Below, piece by piece: positions 15,060 through 23,690 of a stretch of DNA of 34,410 nt. Source of the DNA: Alphaproteobacteria bacterium. GTDB lineage: Bacteria > Pseudomonadota > Alphaproteobacteria > RF32 > CAG-239. Within the stretch, counting starts at the first letter, position 1. Each line of letters starts with the position of its first letter. The stretch spans positions 1-34,410 of the forward strand of contig JAFUXF010000040.1 in the NCBI GenBank assembly GCA_017477185.1, written 5' to 3'. The notes under the pieces are model-generated. The model saw only the letters and a program-made list of their open reading frames with translations, was not told where the DNA came from and did not search any database. Position numbers and translations under genes: made by a program.

Positions 15060-15088
15060 TTGACAATTAACTAAATTTTTCATATCTT
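15060..15088 (+). promoter_or_regulatory. Strong sigma-70-type promoter
   Basis: TTGACA (15060-15065), 17-bp spacer, TATCTT (15083-15088). Predicted start near 15095. It drives the structured RNA and, by read-through, possibly the small gene at 15286. Confidence 0.72.
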
Positions 15089-15094
15089 ACAAAT

Positions 15095-15267
15095 GCATTA
15101 GTTGATGACTGTTGTGAGGTGTGGAAACCTCTCGAAATATAATATAAACATAATCATTTTATGTGCTTTCCGGTATGACCGGAAGGTGATAAAATAGCCA
15201 ATATATCACACTATTTATTTCGATAGTTTCCAACTTCCGGTCGCCTCTCATCAGGGCGATTTTTTTT
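15095..15267 (+). ncRNA. Structured RNA: small RNA or cis-regulatory leader
   Basis: About 170 nt between a consensus promoter and an intrinsic terminator. Visible pairings are: hairpin GAGGT/ACCTC (15116-15131); an outer stem CGAAATA/TATTTCG (15133-15139 with 15216-15222) closing a junction of three hairpins, ACATAA/TTATGT (15148-15164), a 9-bp stem CTTTCCGGT/ACCGGAAGG (15166-15186) and GTGATA/TATCAC (15186-15209). The 3' arm GACCGGAAG can instead pair perfectly with CTTCCGGTC at 15234-15242, next to and slightly overlapping the terminator stem. That is the layout of a switch, though a stand-alone small RNA is equally possible. I cannot match it to a known riboswitch or 6S RNA by eye. Confidence 0.55.
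15241..15267 (+). terminator. Terminator before the XRE-like gene
   Basis: TCGCC (15241-15245) pairs with GGCGA (15255-15259), followed by T8. It lies 18 bp before the start codon of the small gene, so it could attenuate that gene. Confidence 0.7.
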
Positions 15268-15285
15268 AAGGAAGGAAGTTATGAA

Positions 15286-15501
15286 ATGTCATGTAATCAA
15301 GAAGTCAAGAGGCAATTAGCGCAAGAGTTTGTTAAGCTGCGTGAGAGAAGAGGGATACCTTTAGCGGAATTACTACAAAATCCCAAGCTAACCCACTATG
15401 CGCTAAGATGTGTAGAAAACAACGAGCCTATCAGCTGGCGGCAATGTAATCGTTTGTTTAAGTATTATCGTTGTAAAGTTGAAGTCAGATTGTTAGATTA
15501 A
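15286..15501 (+). CDS. Small XRE-like helix-turn-helix protein
   Basis: 71 residues, basic. 'LAQEFVKLRERRGIPLAELL' followed by 'LTHYALRCVENNEPISWRQC' fits the helix pattern of XRE/Cro-type DNA-binding proteins (first helix, turn, 'E' near the end of the recognition region), and the end 'LFKYYRCKVEVRLLD' is like short chromosomal members of that type. AAGGAAGG lies 10 nt upstream of the ATG. A second ATG at 15281 is in a frame that soon stops. It follows the structured RNA and terminator, and it converges on alaS with a shared terminator. DNA-binding role inferred from sequence pattern only. Confidence 0.6.
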   Translation: MSCNQEVKRQLAQEFVKLRERRGIPLAELLQNPKLTHYALRCVENNEPISWRQCNRLFKYYRCKVEVRLLD

Positions 15502-15517
15502 AAAGTGATATGCAAGT

Positions 15518-15546
15518 AAAAAAGGAGAGAATGTTCTCTCCTTTTT
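15518..15546. terminator. Bidirectional terminator between XRE-like gene and alaS
   Basis: Perfect stem GGAGAGAA / TTCTCTCC with a 2-4 nt loop, A-run before and T-run after. It serves both converging genes. Confidence 0.85.
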
Positions 15547-15584
15547 AATAAATCAGTACGAGTTGCCCAAAGAGCGTATTTTTT

Positions 15585-18224
15585 CTAAATAGCTTGTTTG
15601 ACAGCCTCAATAGCATTTACAATCTTAGCACCGTTCGGACCGCCGGCTTGAGCCATGTCAGAACGACCGCCGCCGCCTTGTCCGCCGAGTTCACTTGAGG
15701 CAATTTTAACCAAATCGATGGCTGAATATTTAGCGGTTAAGTCTTTTGATACCCCGACAACGACAGAGGCTTTGCCTTCTTCATTGGCTGTTGCCAAAAC
15801 AACGATACCGGAACCGATAGAAGCCATAATTTCATCAATAAAGGATTTCAGCTCTTTCGGATGAACGTTTGGAATTTCTTTTCCGACAAATTTAATTCCG
15901 TTAACTGTTTCAATTTTATCTTGATTATCAGCGGCTTTGTTAGCAACAAAACTCTTCTTAATCTCTAAGAGTTGATTTTCAAGTTTTTTCTTTTCTTCCA
16001 AAAGTTGCTTAATACGATTTTCCAAGTCATTCGGATTTGTTTTAAGAAGAGCACTCGCTGCATGAAGCTTATCTTCAACATCTTGAACAAACTTTTCTGC
16101 TCCGATACCTGTAACACACTCAATACGACGAACACCGGCAGCGACAGCAGATTCAGAAACAATATTGAAGTAACCGATATCACCGGTCGAGCAAACGTGT
16201 GTTCCACCGCATAATTCACGAGAAAAGCAGGTTTTATCATCTCCCATAGTAACGACACGGACAATATCGCCGTATTTTTCGCCAAATAAGGCCGTTGCCC
16301 CTTCTTTAATGGCCTCATCAGGGGTCATCAAAACGGTTGTGACAGGGTAATTCTTGCGAATGGCTTGATTAACAATGTTTTCAACCTGACGGAGCTGTTC
16401 TGCAGTAATTTGTTTCGGGTGAGAAATATCAAATCTCATTCTGTCGGGTCCGACTGAAGAACCTTTTTGGGCAACATGGTCGCCCAAAACATCACGCAAC
16501 GCACGATGCGCTAAGTGTGTAACCGAGTGATTGGCACAAATAGCTTTGCGATATTCTTCAGCAACCATAAATGTCAACGTATCACCGACTTTTACACTGC
16601 CTTTGATTAACTTACAGCAATGAACGGTTACTCCGTCGAGTTTCTTTTTGGTGTCGGTCACTTGAATAGTGGTGTTTTCATTGATAATCATACCGATATC
16701 ACCACATTGACCGCCCATTTCGCCATAGAAAGGAGTTTGGTTTGCCACCAGATAAAATTCTCCACCGATATTCGAAACAGCATTAATCATCTGTCCGCCG
16801 GAGACAAGTGCAGTAATTTGTCCGTCAGCTTTTAAGGTCGTGTAGCCTAAAAATTCGGTTGCACCGACTTTTTCCTGAACCTCAAACCAAACTTTTTCAG
16901 TGCCTTCATCACCGCTGCCGGCCCAGTTTTTACGAGCTTCTGCTTTTTGTTTTTCCATGGCGGCATTAAAACCTTTAACATCAACTTCAATCTTTTTGAG
17001 TTTGAGGGCATCTTGTGTTAAATCAAGCGGAAATCCGTAAGTATCATATAATTTGAAAGCTGTCTCACCGGATAAAACTTTATTGTTCCCCAAATGAGAA
17101 ATTTCTTCATCTAAAATCTTGAGACCTTTATCTAATGTTTTGATAAAACGTGTTTCTTCTGTTTTAATGGTTTCGGTAATTAAAGCCTGTGCACGATATA
17201 ATTCAGGGTAAGCCTCGCCCATTTCTCGTTGTAAAGAAGGAACTAATTTATAAAGCATCGGTTCCTTAACGCCCAAAAGTTGAATATGACGCATCGCCCG
17301 ACGCATAATTCGGCGCAGTACATAACCGCGCCCTTCGTTAGACGGTAAAACACCATCAGCAATCAAAAAGCAGGTTGAACGCAAGTGATCGGCAATCACA
17401 TTATGAGAAGATTGCAACTCACCTGTCGGATCAGAATTCGCCATATCGGCAATGTCTTTAATCAGGTTGCGGAACAAGTCAATATCATAGTTAGAGTGAA
17501 CACCTTGTAAAATGGCTGAAATACGCTCCAACCCCATACCTGTATCAATACATTTTTGTTTTAATTCAATGCGTGAGCCATCCGGTAAATCCTCAAATTC
17601 ATCAAAAACGAGGTTCCAAATCTCAATCCAACGATCACCGTCTTCCTCCGGTGTCCCCGGAAGACCGCCCCAAACTTGCTCGCCATGGTCAAAGAAAATC
17701 TCTGAGCAATAACCGCACGGCCCCGTATCGCCCATCTGCCAAAAGTTGTCTTTGGTGGCAATATTGATAATACGATCTTCGGGTAAACCGGAAACTTTTT
17801 TCCAAATATTGCGAGCTACTTCATCGGTGTGATAAACGGTAACCGCCAACCTGTCTTTAGGAATATCAAATTCTTTGGTGACGACTTCCCAAGCGTAATT
17901 GATAGCTTCTTCCTTAAAATAATCACCGAAAGAGAAGTTACCGAGCATTTCAAAGAAGGTATGATGGCGGACATCATAACCGACACTGTCTAAATCATTA
18001 TGCTTACCACCGGCTCGAACAGATTTTTGGGAAGTTGTCGCTCGTTTGTAGTCGCGTGTTTCATTACCGGTAAAAATGTTTTTGAATTGCACCATGCCTG
18101 AGTTTGTAAACATCAGGGTCGGATCGTTATCAGGAACCAAGGACGAAGACGGAATAATCTTATGCCCGTTTTTAGCAAAGTAGTTTAAGAACGTACTACG
18201 AATATCTTTTAATGTTGTTGTCAT
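15585..18224 (-). CDS. alaS: Alanine-tRNA ligase
   Basis: 879 residues, the full family length. The N-terminal class II catalytic core carries '[20 protein letters not shown]' and '[17 protein letters not shown]'. The editing domain has the zinc-binding HSVTHLAH near residue 565 and '[12 protein letters not shown]' near 673. The C-terminal domain ends with the glycine-rich '[18 protein letters not shown]'. It charges tRNA-Ala and clears mis-charged Ser/Gly. I start at 18224 ([10 protein letters not shown]) because GGAAG sits at a proper distance; a start at 18236 is possible and adds four residues. Confidence 0.97.
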   Translation of the reverse strand: MTTTLKDIRSTFLNYFAKNGHKIIPSSSLVPDNDPTLMFTNSGMVQFKNIFTGNETRDYKRATTSQKSVRAGGKHNDLDSVGYDVRHHTFFEMLGNFSFGDYFKEEAINYAWEVVTKEFDIPKDRLAVTVYHTDEVARNIWKKVSGLPEDRIINIATKDNFWQMGDTGPCGYCSEIFFDHGEQVWGGLPGTPEEDGDRWIEIWNLVFDEFEDLPDGSRIELKQKCIDTGMGLERISAILQGVHSNYDIDLFRNLIKDIADMANSDPTGELQSSHNVIADHLRSTCFLIADGVLPSNEGRGYVLRRIMRRAMRHIQLLGVKEPMLYKLVPSLQREMGEAYPELYRAQALITETIKTEETRFIKTLDKGLKILDEEISHLGNNKVLSGETAFKLYDTYGFPLDLTQDALKLKKIEVDVKGFNAAMEKQKAEARKNWAGSGDEGTEKVWFEVQEKVGATEFLGYTTLKADGQITALVSGGQMINAVSNIGGEFYLVANQTPFYGEMGGQCGDIGMIINENTTIQVTDTKKKLDGVTVHCCKLIKGSVKVGDTLTFMVAEEYRKAICANHSVTHLAHRALRDVLGDHVAQKGSSVGPDRMRFDISHPKQITAEQLRQVENIVNQAIRKNYPVTTVLMTPDEAIKEGATALFGEKYGDIVRVVTMGDDKTCFSRELCGGTHVCSTGDIGYFNIVSESAVAAGVRRIECVTGIGAEKFVQDVEDKLHAASALLKTNPNDLENRIKQLLEEKKKLENQLLEIKKSFVANKAADNQDKIETVNGIKFVGKEIPNVHPKELKSFIDEIMASIGSGIVVLATANEEGKASVVVGVSKDLTAKYSAIDLVKIASSELGGQGGGGRSDMAQAGGPNGAKIVNAIEAVKQAI

Positions 18225-18312
18225 TTTTCTTCCCAAAAATACAAATTAAAACTGTTTAACCTCACACTTTTAACGCATATTTTCGAGACTGTCCAGTAAA
18301 AAATCACATGAC

Positions 18313-18798
18313 TTAGAATGTCGTTACCAAATTATTGACATATAAAAAAGACCAATTTAAATAACTGGCAAAGCAAATATAGCACAAATAAAAGATATTT
18401 AAATAAGCCGCCGGTTTATCAATTTTCCAAAATGTGCAAATCATTTGAAAAACTGTCAAGACCAGCCATAAAATAACAACTCCGCCAGTTAATGGAAGTT
18501 CAGCACCAAAAAACAAGCCACACCATAAAACCTGAATGATAAGTTGTTGCCAATAAAGTCTTGTCGCATAAGATTTATTGGTATTGGGCGATTGCAGAAT
18601 ACGATAAAAAGACAGCATTAAACAGATGTAAATAATGCTCCATGCGATAGAAAACACATAATTCGGCGGTGTTAAAGCAGATGTTGCCATTTTGCCATAC
18701 CAACCGGCAACCCCACTACGAGTGAAATAACTGCAAATTAAACCAGTTATAATGACGGGAATAATTGTAAGTAATATATTTTTAGCTTTTTCTGACAT
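18313..18798 (-). CDS. tspO: TspO/MBR family protein
   Basis: 161 residues, five membrane segments. It shows the family hallmarks 'GWYGKMATSALTPPNYVFSI' and 'AWSIIYICLML', and the C-terminal 'YLCYICFASYLNWSFLYVNN'. TspO proteins bind tetrapyrroles and cholesterol-like ligands; in alphaproteobacteria such as Rhodobacter TspO acts in tetrapyrrole-linked control of gene expression. AGGAG lies upstream of the ATG. It is on the same strand as alaS, 88 bp upstream, possibly co-transcribed. Confidence 0.85.
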   Translation of the reverse strand: MSEKAKNILLTIIPVIITGLICSYFTRSGVAGWYGKMATSALTPPNYVFSIAWSIIYICLMLSFYRILQSPNTNKSYATRLYWQQLIIQVLWCGLFFGAELPLTGGVVILWLVLTVFQMICTFWKIDKPAAYLNIFYLCYICFASYLNWSFLYVNNLVTTF

Positions 18799-18879
18799 CT
18801 CTTTTCTCCTAAAAATTTTCTTTTAATATAATAACGAAACAAAAAACTTCAAGAAATGACAAAATAAACAAAATTGCAC

Positions 18880-18908
18880 TTGATTTTTGACAAAAAGTAT
18901 GTTATAAC
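18880..18908 (+). promoter_or_regulatory. Probable promoter of the RNase J gene
   Basis: TTGATT (18880-18885), 17-bp spacer, TATAAC (18903-18908), giving a leader of about 25 nt. A TTGACA at 18887 has no well-placed -10. Confidence 0.45.
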
Positions 18909-18939
18909 CCTACCAAATTTATATTTGGAGGCTTTTCTC

Positions 18940-20751
18940 ATGGCAAAAAAACAAGCAAAAACCGGAACTGTTTTGGAATTTATCGGCGGTGTTAATCGTG
19001 ACAGAATAGGGGGCAACTGCTCTATTATTGCTCACACCGAAAAAGGTAAAACCACGCGCGTGATGTATGATTTAGGCACGATGTTTACGCCATATGAAAG
19101 CGGGTTTTCTGCCGCCTTGCCGAATGTTGAGGAATATTTTGACCGCCTTAATCCTGAAACCGATGAATACACAAAAGCCACTAAACCAGTCTCTGTCTTG
19201 TTTTTGACGCATGCTCACGAAGACCATATCGGGGCCTTGATAGAATATACAAAAATGGGATACCGCTTGCCACCAATTAAGGCTGGCAAATTTACCAGAG
19301 CTTTAGTTCGTCTTGCATTTAAGCAAGAAGGGTTAGAGCCGCCGGAGATTGAAACCATTAAACCTAAGCAGGAAATTAAAATAAGCGATAATATGGTAGT
19401 TGAGGTATTCATGGTTAGTCATAGTGTCATCGGGGCTATGGGTTTTCATACTTTAACAACTTTAAGAGGGAAACCTTATGCCGGTATTATCAATAACGGA
19501 GACTTTTTGACTGAAGAAAATATGCCTGTCGGAGAATCTTTTTCTAATGAAGACTATGATGACTTATTACAACGTAAATTAGTAACTCATGTTTTAGTCG
19601 ATTCAACCTCAACACAGCCCCATGGCAGTGAACGTATCGGTTTTGAGCAGGCTGTCCAAAATTGCTTAGATGTTATTAATCGTCATCCGGGCAGAAACAT
19701 CATTATTTCTCCTGTTATTTCCCGCAGTGTGCAAAATATAGCGATAGATATTGAAGTTGCCCGCCGTCTCGGGACAAAACTTTGCTTGGACGGCAAGTGG
19801 TTGGATCTTGTTCGTCAGGCTATGGAATTAAGCGGTTACGGCAAAGATTTTGAAGATGTTATATATAAAGGAAAGCTCAGCAAATATTTAGCAGATAAAA
19901 GTATTAAAACAAAGTATATTGTCAATACAGGAGCCTTTGCTCAGGGATTAAAAGAATATAATCTAAATCAATCAGACTCTTCTAATTTTCCGATGGCATC
20001 TGCTACAAAAATGGCTTTAGGGTTACACAAAGATATAAGATTAGATAAAAATTGTTTGGTCTTAGGTCGACAACGTATTATTGAAGATATTTGCGGTGCG
20101 GAAGGCGTAGAAATGTACCAACGAATGGCAGCACAAGGAGCTTTGATTGCGCTGACACCGGGAAGTCGTAAAGTCGGTAACGCCGAAGAAGTTCAAATGC
20201 AAGATTCCGGACACTTAAATGAGAAAGCATTAGATAACTATCTGGATAAAGTCAAAAAATATGCACCTCAAGCGTTTATTGTTCCTATTCACGGCAATCC
20301 GGACCAACTTGTTCATACCGCAAAAATGGCATTAAAGAAAAAAATGAATATCTTTATTGCTATTAACAAACAAACCTTGAGTTTAGCTAAAGAAAAAACG
20401 GAATCCTTAAATGATAAGGTTCAAATGTTGTGGATTGGGGTAAAAAAAGTCTTTCATAATCCGCTCAATCCTGATCCGACAGTACCATATCAGGGCAAGA
20501 CAGAATATTGGCATATTGATGAATGGTATATGCCGGTTGATAAAATCGGCGAACAAGCTAATGTCTTATCTTATCAAAAAGGAGATAATGCTTATGTGAC
20601 GAGTAGTGGTTCGCTATTTGATGATAGGGCGGAAGATTTGCCTTATCGTGAACCGATGAATGTCAAAAAGAAAATGTCTCGCAAACAAAAGAAAGAATTC
20701 AAAAAACAAGAAGCAAAAAATTTTAAAAACAATGGTTGGGATAGAGATTAA
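18940..20751 (+). CDS. rnj: Ribonuclease J
   Basis: 603 residues. An N-terminal metallo-beta-lactamase domain has 'FLTHAHEDHIGAL' near residue 90, the two-metal site. A beta-CASP domain includes 'VLVDSTSTQPHGSE' and 'ALTPGSRKVGNAEEVQMQDS', and the region 'FIVPIHGNPDQL' is the usual 'P.HG' motif. It is a 5'-exonuclease/endonuclease that matures and degrades RNA. I start at 18940: TTGGAGG lies just upstream, and the longer in-frame start at 18874 would lie in the promoter. RNase J is common in alphaproteobacteria. The end is very basic (KKKMSRKQKKEFKKQEA), fit for RNA contact. Confidence 0.95.
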   Translation: MAKKQAKTGTVLEFIGGVNRDRIGGNCSIIAHTEKGKTTRVMYDLGTMFTPYESGFSAALPNVEEYFDRLNPETDEYTKATKPVSVLFLTHAHEDHIGALIEYTKMGYRLPPIKAGKFTRALVRLAFKQEGLEPPEIETIKPKQEIKISDNMVVEVFMVSHSVIGAMGFHTLTTLRGKPYAGIINNGDFLTEENMPVGESFSNEDYDDLLQRKLVTHVLVDSTSTQPHGSERIGFEQAVQNCLDVINRHPGRNIIISPVISRSVQNIAIDIEVARRLGTKLCLDGKWLDLVRQAMELSGYGKDFEDVIYKGKLSKYLADKSIKTKYIVNTGAFAQGLKEYNLNQSDSSNFPMASATKMALGLHKDIRLDKNCLVLGRQRIIEDICGAEGVEMYQRMAAQGALIALTPGSRKVGNAEEVQMQDSGHLNEKALDNYLDKVKKYAPQAFIVPIHGNPDQLVHTAKMALKKKMNIFIAINKQTLSLAKEKTESLNDKVQMLWIGVKKVFHNPLNPDPTVPYQGKTEYWHIDEWYMPVDKIGEQANVLSYQKGDNAYVTSSGSLFDDRAEDLPYREPMNVKKKMSRKQKKEFKKQEAKNFKNNGWDRD

Positions 20752-20772
20752 AGATATAAAATTTTCCTCCCC

Positions 20773-20803
20773 AAACTCTCTCAAAAAAATGAGAGAGTTT
20801 TTT
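20773..20803 (+). terminator. Terminator after RNase J gene
   Basis: Stem ACTCTCTCA / TGAGAGAGT followed by T-run, 22 bp after the stop. Confidence 0.82.
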
Positions 20804-20891
20804 CTTGCAATTCAAATCAGTTGGAGTATAAAGAACAAAATATTGCAAAATATTCCTTCCTTTGATAGGGAAGGTTAGGAAGGGTAGAAAA

Positions 20892-21698
20892 ATGGTACTT
20901 AAACGAAAAGACGGCATTAAAATTTATGATACGGCTGATTTTGAAGGGATGAGAAAAGCCGGAAAACTGGCAGCAGAATGTTTGGATTATATCACACCTT
21001 TTGTTAAGGTTGGTGTGTCGACCGGAGAGTTGGACGAGCTTTGCCATGAGTTTATTGTTTCGCATAATGCGATTCCTTCTTGTTTGGGCTACCACGGGTA
21101 CCCGAAAACGGTCTGCATATCCATTAACCACGTTATTTGCCATGGTATTCCGAGCTTTGAACGTAAACTGGTTAATGGAGATATGCTCAATATTGATGTA
21201 ACGGTGACGCTGGATGGTTGGTTTGGCGATACCAGCCGTATGTATATTGCCGGTAAACCCTCGATTAAAGCTAAAAGATTGTGTGATGTCACTTATGAAT
21301 GTATGATGCGGGGAATTGACGTTGTTAAACCGGGGGCACATTTTGGCGATATTGGTGCAGTGATTGCTGAGTACGCTCATAAGTACGGCTATTCTGTGGT
21401 CGATATGTTTTGCGGTCACGGTGTCGGCAAGGTATTTCACGATGAGCCGAATGTTATGCATATTGCTAAAGCCGGAACAGGTCCGATTATGGAAGAGGGG
21501 ATGATCTTCACCATTGAGCCGATGATTAACACCGGCGGACCGGATGCTTTAATTTTACAAGACGGCTGGACGGCCGTAACCAGAGATAAATCATTATCTG
21601 CCCAATATGAGCATTCCCTCGCTGTTACCAGAGACGGCTTTGAGATTTTCACGCTTTCCCCGAAAGGATTGGATAAATATCCGTATCAAATTGATTGA
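20892..21698 (+). CDS. map: Methionine aminopeptidase, type I
   Basis: 268 residues with the five metal ligands in the usual order: 'NIDVTVTLDGWFGDTSRMY' (two Asp), 'GHGVGKVFHDEPNV' (His), 'FTIEPMI' (Glu) and 'QYEHSLAV' (Glu); the substrate-side His is in 'YHGYPKTVCISIN'. It removes the initiator Met. I start at 20892 (MVLKRKDG) with AGGAAGG upstream. CCTTCC at 20855-20860 can pair with the GGAAGG motifs just before the start, so translation might be modulated by this hairpin. A TTG start at 20862 is unlikely. Confidence 0.95.
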   Translation: MVLKRKDGIKIYDTADFEGMRKAGKLAAECLDYITPFVKVGVSTGELDELCHEFIVSHNAIPSCLGYHGYPKTVCISINHVICHGIPSFERKLVNGDMLNIDVTVTLDGWFGDTSRMYIAGKPSIKAKRLCDVTYECMMRGIDVVKPGAHFGDIGAVIAEYAHKYGYSVVDMFCGHGVGKVFHDEPNVMHIAKAGTGPIMEEGMIFTIEPMINTGGPDALILQDGWTAVTRDKSLSAQYEHSLAVTRDGFEIFTLSPKGLDKYPYQID

Positions 21699-21708
21699 GG
21701 TGCAACAT

Positions 21709-21975
21709 ATGCAAGAATTTATAGGTCTTATAGGCTCTCTGTGCTTTGCATTCAGTTCATGGCCTCAAGCCTACCACTCCTTAAAAACACAAACGGCTCA
21801 AGGGGTCAAGTGGTCATTTATTTTATTATGGCTTTCCGGCTCTTTTTTTAGTACAATTTATGCAATTTATCTTGAAAAATATATGCTTTTACCAAACTAC
21901 ATCTGTGGTGGTGCAGGAACATTGATTGTTCTGTATATTAAAATAAAAGAACAAACAAGAAGGAAGAAATCATGA
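21709..21975 (+). CDS. SemiSWEET/PQ-loop family membrane protein (first of pair)
   Basis: 88 residues with three membrane helices (about 4-20, 37-57, 64-81) and the PQ-loop signature 'FSSWPQAYHSLKTQTAQGVK' followed by 'WSFILLW'. SemiSWEETs are half-transporters that dimerise to move sugars or small molecules. I start at 21709, ten bases after map, where GAGGTG serves as ribosome site; an in-frame start at 21607 would lie inside map. It overlaps the next gene by 4 bp (ATGA). Confidence 0.82.
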   Translation: MQEFIGLIGSLCFAFSSWPQAYHSLKTQTAQGVKWSFILLWLSGSFFSTIYAIYLEKYMLLPNYICGGAGTLIVLYIKIKEQTRRKKS

Positions 21976-22232
21976 ATTATATTATTGAAATTTGCGGCTG
22001 GATAGGAGCTTTGTCTTACTCAATTTATTCCATTCCTCAAGCAGTTGATGCATGGCATCAGGGTAAAACGCAGGATTTAAGTACGGGGATGGTTTTGCTT
22101 TTGTTTTTTGGCGGTTTGTGCAGCTTAATTTATATTTTACCGGATGTCAAATCACCGCTATTTTATAATTTTTCAGCCTCTTTAATGGCGTCATCGACAA
22201 TTGCGCGCTATCATTTCTTTCCGAGAAAATAA
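21972..22232 (+). CDS. SemiSWEET/PQ-loop family membrane protein (second of pair)
   Basis: 86 residues, three helices, with 'YSIYSIPQAVDAWHQGKTQD' and 'LSTGMVLLLFFGG'. It is a distinct paralogue of the preceding gene rather than a recent copy. The 4-bp overlap suggests matched expression, so the two halves could form a heterodimer. The substrate is unknown. Confidence 0.82.
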   Translation: MNYIIEICGWIGALSYSIYSIPQAVDAWHQGKTQDLSTGMVLLLFFGGLCSLIYILPDVKSPLFYNFSASLMASSTIARYHFFPRK

Positions 22233-22249
22233 AAAATAGACAAAACATA

Positions 22250-22278
22250 TTGACATAAGCATGAAAATATATTATAAG
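22250..22278 (+). promoter_or_regulatory. Strong sigma-70-type promoter
   Basis: TTGACA (22250-22255), 17-bp spacer, TATAAG (22273-22278). It gives a leader of about 35 nt, all A/T-rich, before the small membrane protein gene. Confidence 0.75.
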
Positions 22279-22321
22279 ATAAACAGTAAACTTTATTATT
22301 AATTTTTTAAATTTATTCAAA

Positions 22322-22591
22322 ATGAAAGAAAAAATTTTTCAGTGGAACAACGTGCTCTATACGGGCATTGGTTTGTGCGTGATTGCCGCTCTAATCTTTT
22401 TCTGCGGCTTTTTCACAGCGAATGTCGCCTCCCTGCAAGGCTATCACCGGCTGGTTCTAAACGGCTTTGCTTGGGTGGGCGTGATTGGTAGCCTGCTGTG
22501 CTATCTCTGGGCATTGCCGTATGTCATCGGCTGGATTGCTAAGACAGTCCGTTATTATGCACGTTGCTGGCGTTATGGCTATGGATATTAA
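22322..22591 (+). CDS. Small two-helix membrane protein, unknown function
   Basis: 89 residues: helices at about 13-37 and 45-70, and an unusual aromatic, arginine-rich tail (RYYARCWRYGYGY). It is GC-richer than its neighbours. It has its own consensus promoter and a strong terminator, so it is a monocistronic unit, but no Shine-Dalgarno is visible: the leader just before the ATG is only A and T with one C. I do not recognise the family. Confidence 0.65.
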   Translation: MKEKIFQWNNVLYTGIGLCVIAALIFFCGFFTANVASLQGYHRLVLNGFAWVGVIGSLLCYLWALPYVIGWIAKTVRYYARCWRYGYGY

Positions 22592-22629
22592 AAAATTAAA
22601 GCTCGTCATAAGGACGGGCTTTAATTTTT
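22590..22629. terminator. Terminator after the small membrane protein gene
   Basis: Long stem AAAAATTAAAGCTCGTC / GACGGGCTTTAATTTTT with one wobble pair and loop ATAAG. It starts at the stop codon. Confidence 0.88.
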
Positions 22630-22677
22630 ATGAAGAAAGCATACATCTTTTACGTTGATAATTTCAGGAGAATATAT

Positions 22678-23202
22678 ATGAAAAAAGCATTGTTTTTGGC
22701 GATAATGCTGTTAACCGGTTGTAGTGATTATTATGCCGGAGCGCGCTCGGATGTTTACATCACAACCACTGCCGGCTTGGGCCAAAAAATAGGCGAGGTG
22801 TCGTTTCAAGACACCTCTGACGGTTTACTGGTCACGGTTGATTTGCAAAACATTCCGCAAGGTGAGCATGGTTTTCATATTCACGAAAATCCTGATTGCG
22901 GTGCTTTAACTGATGCTCATGGGCAAATGCAGCCGGCACTCAAAGCCGGCGGACATTATGATCCGCATAAAACCGGTCATCACTTAGGACCGAACCAAAA
23001 ACAAGGACATCAGGGCGACCTCCCTTATTTAACCGCTGACAAAAACGGACAAGTCAAAACCTCTTTTTATATGCCGAATTTACAAGTCAAAGACATTAAA
23101 AATCGCTCACTCATAGTCCACGCCGGCGGTGATAATTATAAAGATACACCATTACCATTGGGTGGAGGAGGAGCTCGCATCGCTTGCGGCGTAATTGAAT
23201 AA
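22678..23202 (+). CDS. sodC: Cu/Zn superoxide dismutase lipoprotein
   Basis: 174 residues. The lipoprotein signal is MKKALFLAIMLLTGC (modified Cys at 15). The Cu/Zn site is complete: 'GEHGFHIHENPDC', 'GGHYDPHKTGHHLGPN', the Asp of 'GDLPYL', and 'LIVHAGGDNYKD'. The end 'GGGGARIACGVIE' carries the active-site Arg and the disulfide Cys. It removes superoxide in the periplasm. I start at 22678 with AGGAG 8 nt upstream; an in-frame ATG at 22630 lies in the preceding terminator and would spoil the signal peptide. Confidence 0.95.
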   Translation: MKKALFLAIMLLTGCSDYYAGARSDVYITTTAGLGQKIGEVSFQDTSDGLLVTVDLQNIPQGEHGFHIHENPDCGALTDAHGQMQPALKAGGHYDPHKTGHHLGPNQKQGHQGDLPYLTADKNGQVKTSFYMPNLQVKDIKNRSLIVHAGGDNYKDTPLPLGGGGARIACGVIE

Positions 23203-23336
23203 AATTTAAGGATTCTAAAAAAGGTTGACAGTTTGTGATATTTTTTATAGCCTTACAAAGACAGATGAGAATATAGCATTTTTAATTAATTACTTGAAAA
23301 ATGTTGCTTTTTATCGAAGCTTTGTAGAGGACTATC

Positions 23337-23636
23337 ATGAAAAGACTTTTAATTTGTATTGGGCTTGCTCTAACGCTATCTGCTTGTGGCAGTGACCATA
23401 TTATTCGTTTTAATCTCAATCAACAGCCAACTGTAAAAACGACGCCGTCATATGTCGGTAAAAGCCATTTTTTCTTATGGGGAATGTGGCAGAAAACAGA
23501 TTATAATTTAGAAAATGTCTGTCCGACAAGAGGGATAAACGCCATAGAGGCCCGGTGGTCATTCTATGATTCTTTAATGAATGGGTTAACTATGGGAATT
23601 TACGCTCCGGAAAGCTTTTCAATTTATTGTAACTAA
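23337..23636 (+). CDS. Bor/Iss-like outer-membrane lipoprotein
   Basis: 99 residues, signal MKRLLICIGLALTLSAC (modified Cys at 17). The mature part 'KSHFFLWGMWQKTDYNLENV', a Cys soon after, and 'FYDSLMNGLTMGIYAPESFS' ending in YC match the pattern of lambda Bor (HFF..G.GQ...C......FLNGL...TLGIYTP...YC). Bor/Iss proteins are surface lipoproteins linked to serum resistance in E. coli; non-phage versions are common and their job is unclear. A TTGACA at 23225 with TATAGC 15 bp further on is a possible promoter. Confidence 0.72.
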   Translation: MKRLLICIGLALTLSACGSDHIIRFNLNQQPTVKTTPSYVGKSHFFLWGMWQKTDYNLENVCPTRGINAIEARWSFYDSLMNGLTMGIYAPESFSIYCN

Positions 23637-23653
23637 TTCGGAAATCATTAATT

Positions 23654-23690
23654 AAGAGCATGACAACAAGAGTTGTTATGCTCTTTTTTG
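23654..23690. terminator. Bidirectional terminator
   Basis: Stem AAGAGCATGACAAC / GTTGTTATGCTCTT with loop AAGA and a T-run. It overlaps the 3' end of the converging minus-strand gene. Confidence 0.8.

Noticed and set aside
15095..15267. 6S RNA
   Set aside because: Length and terminator would fit, but I see a multi-hairpin junction and not the long stem with a central open bubble.
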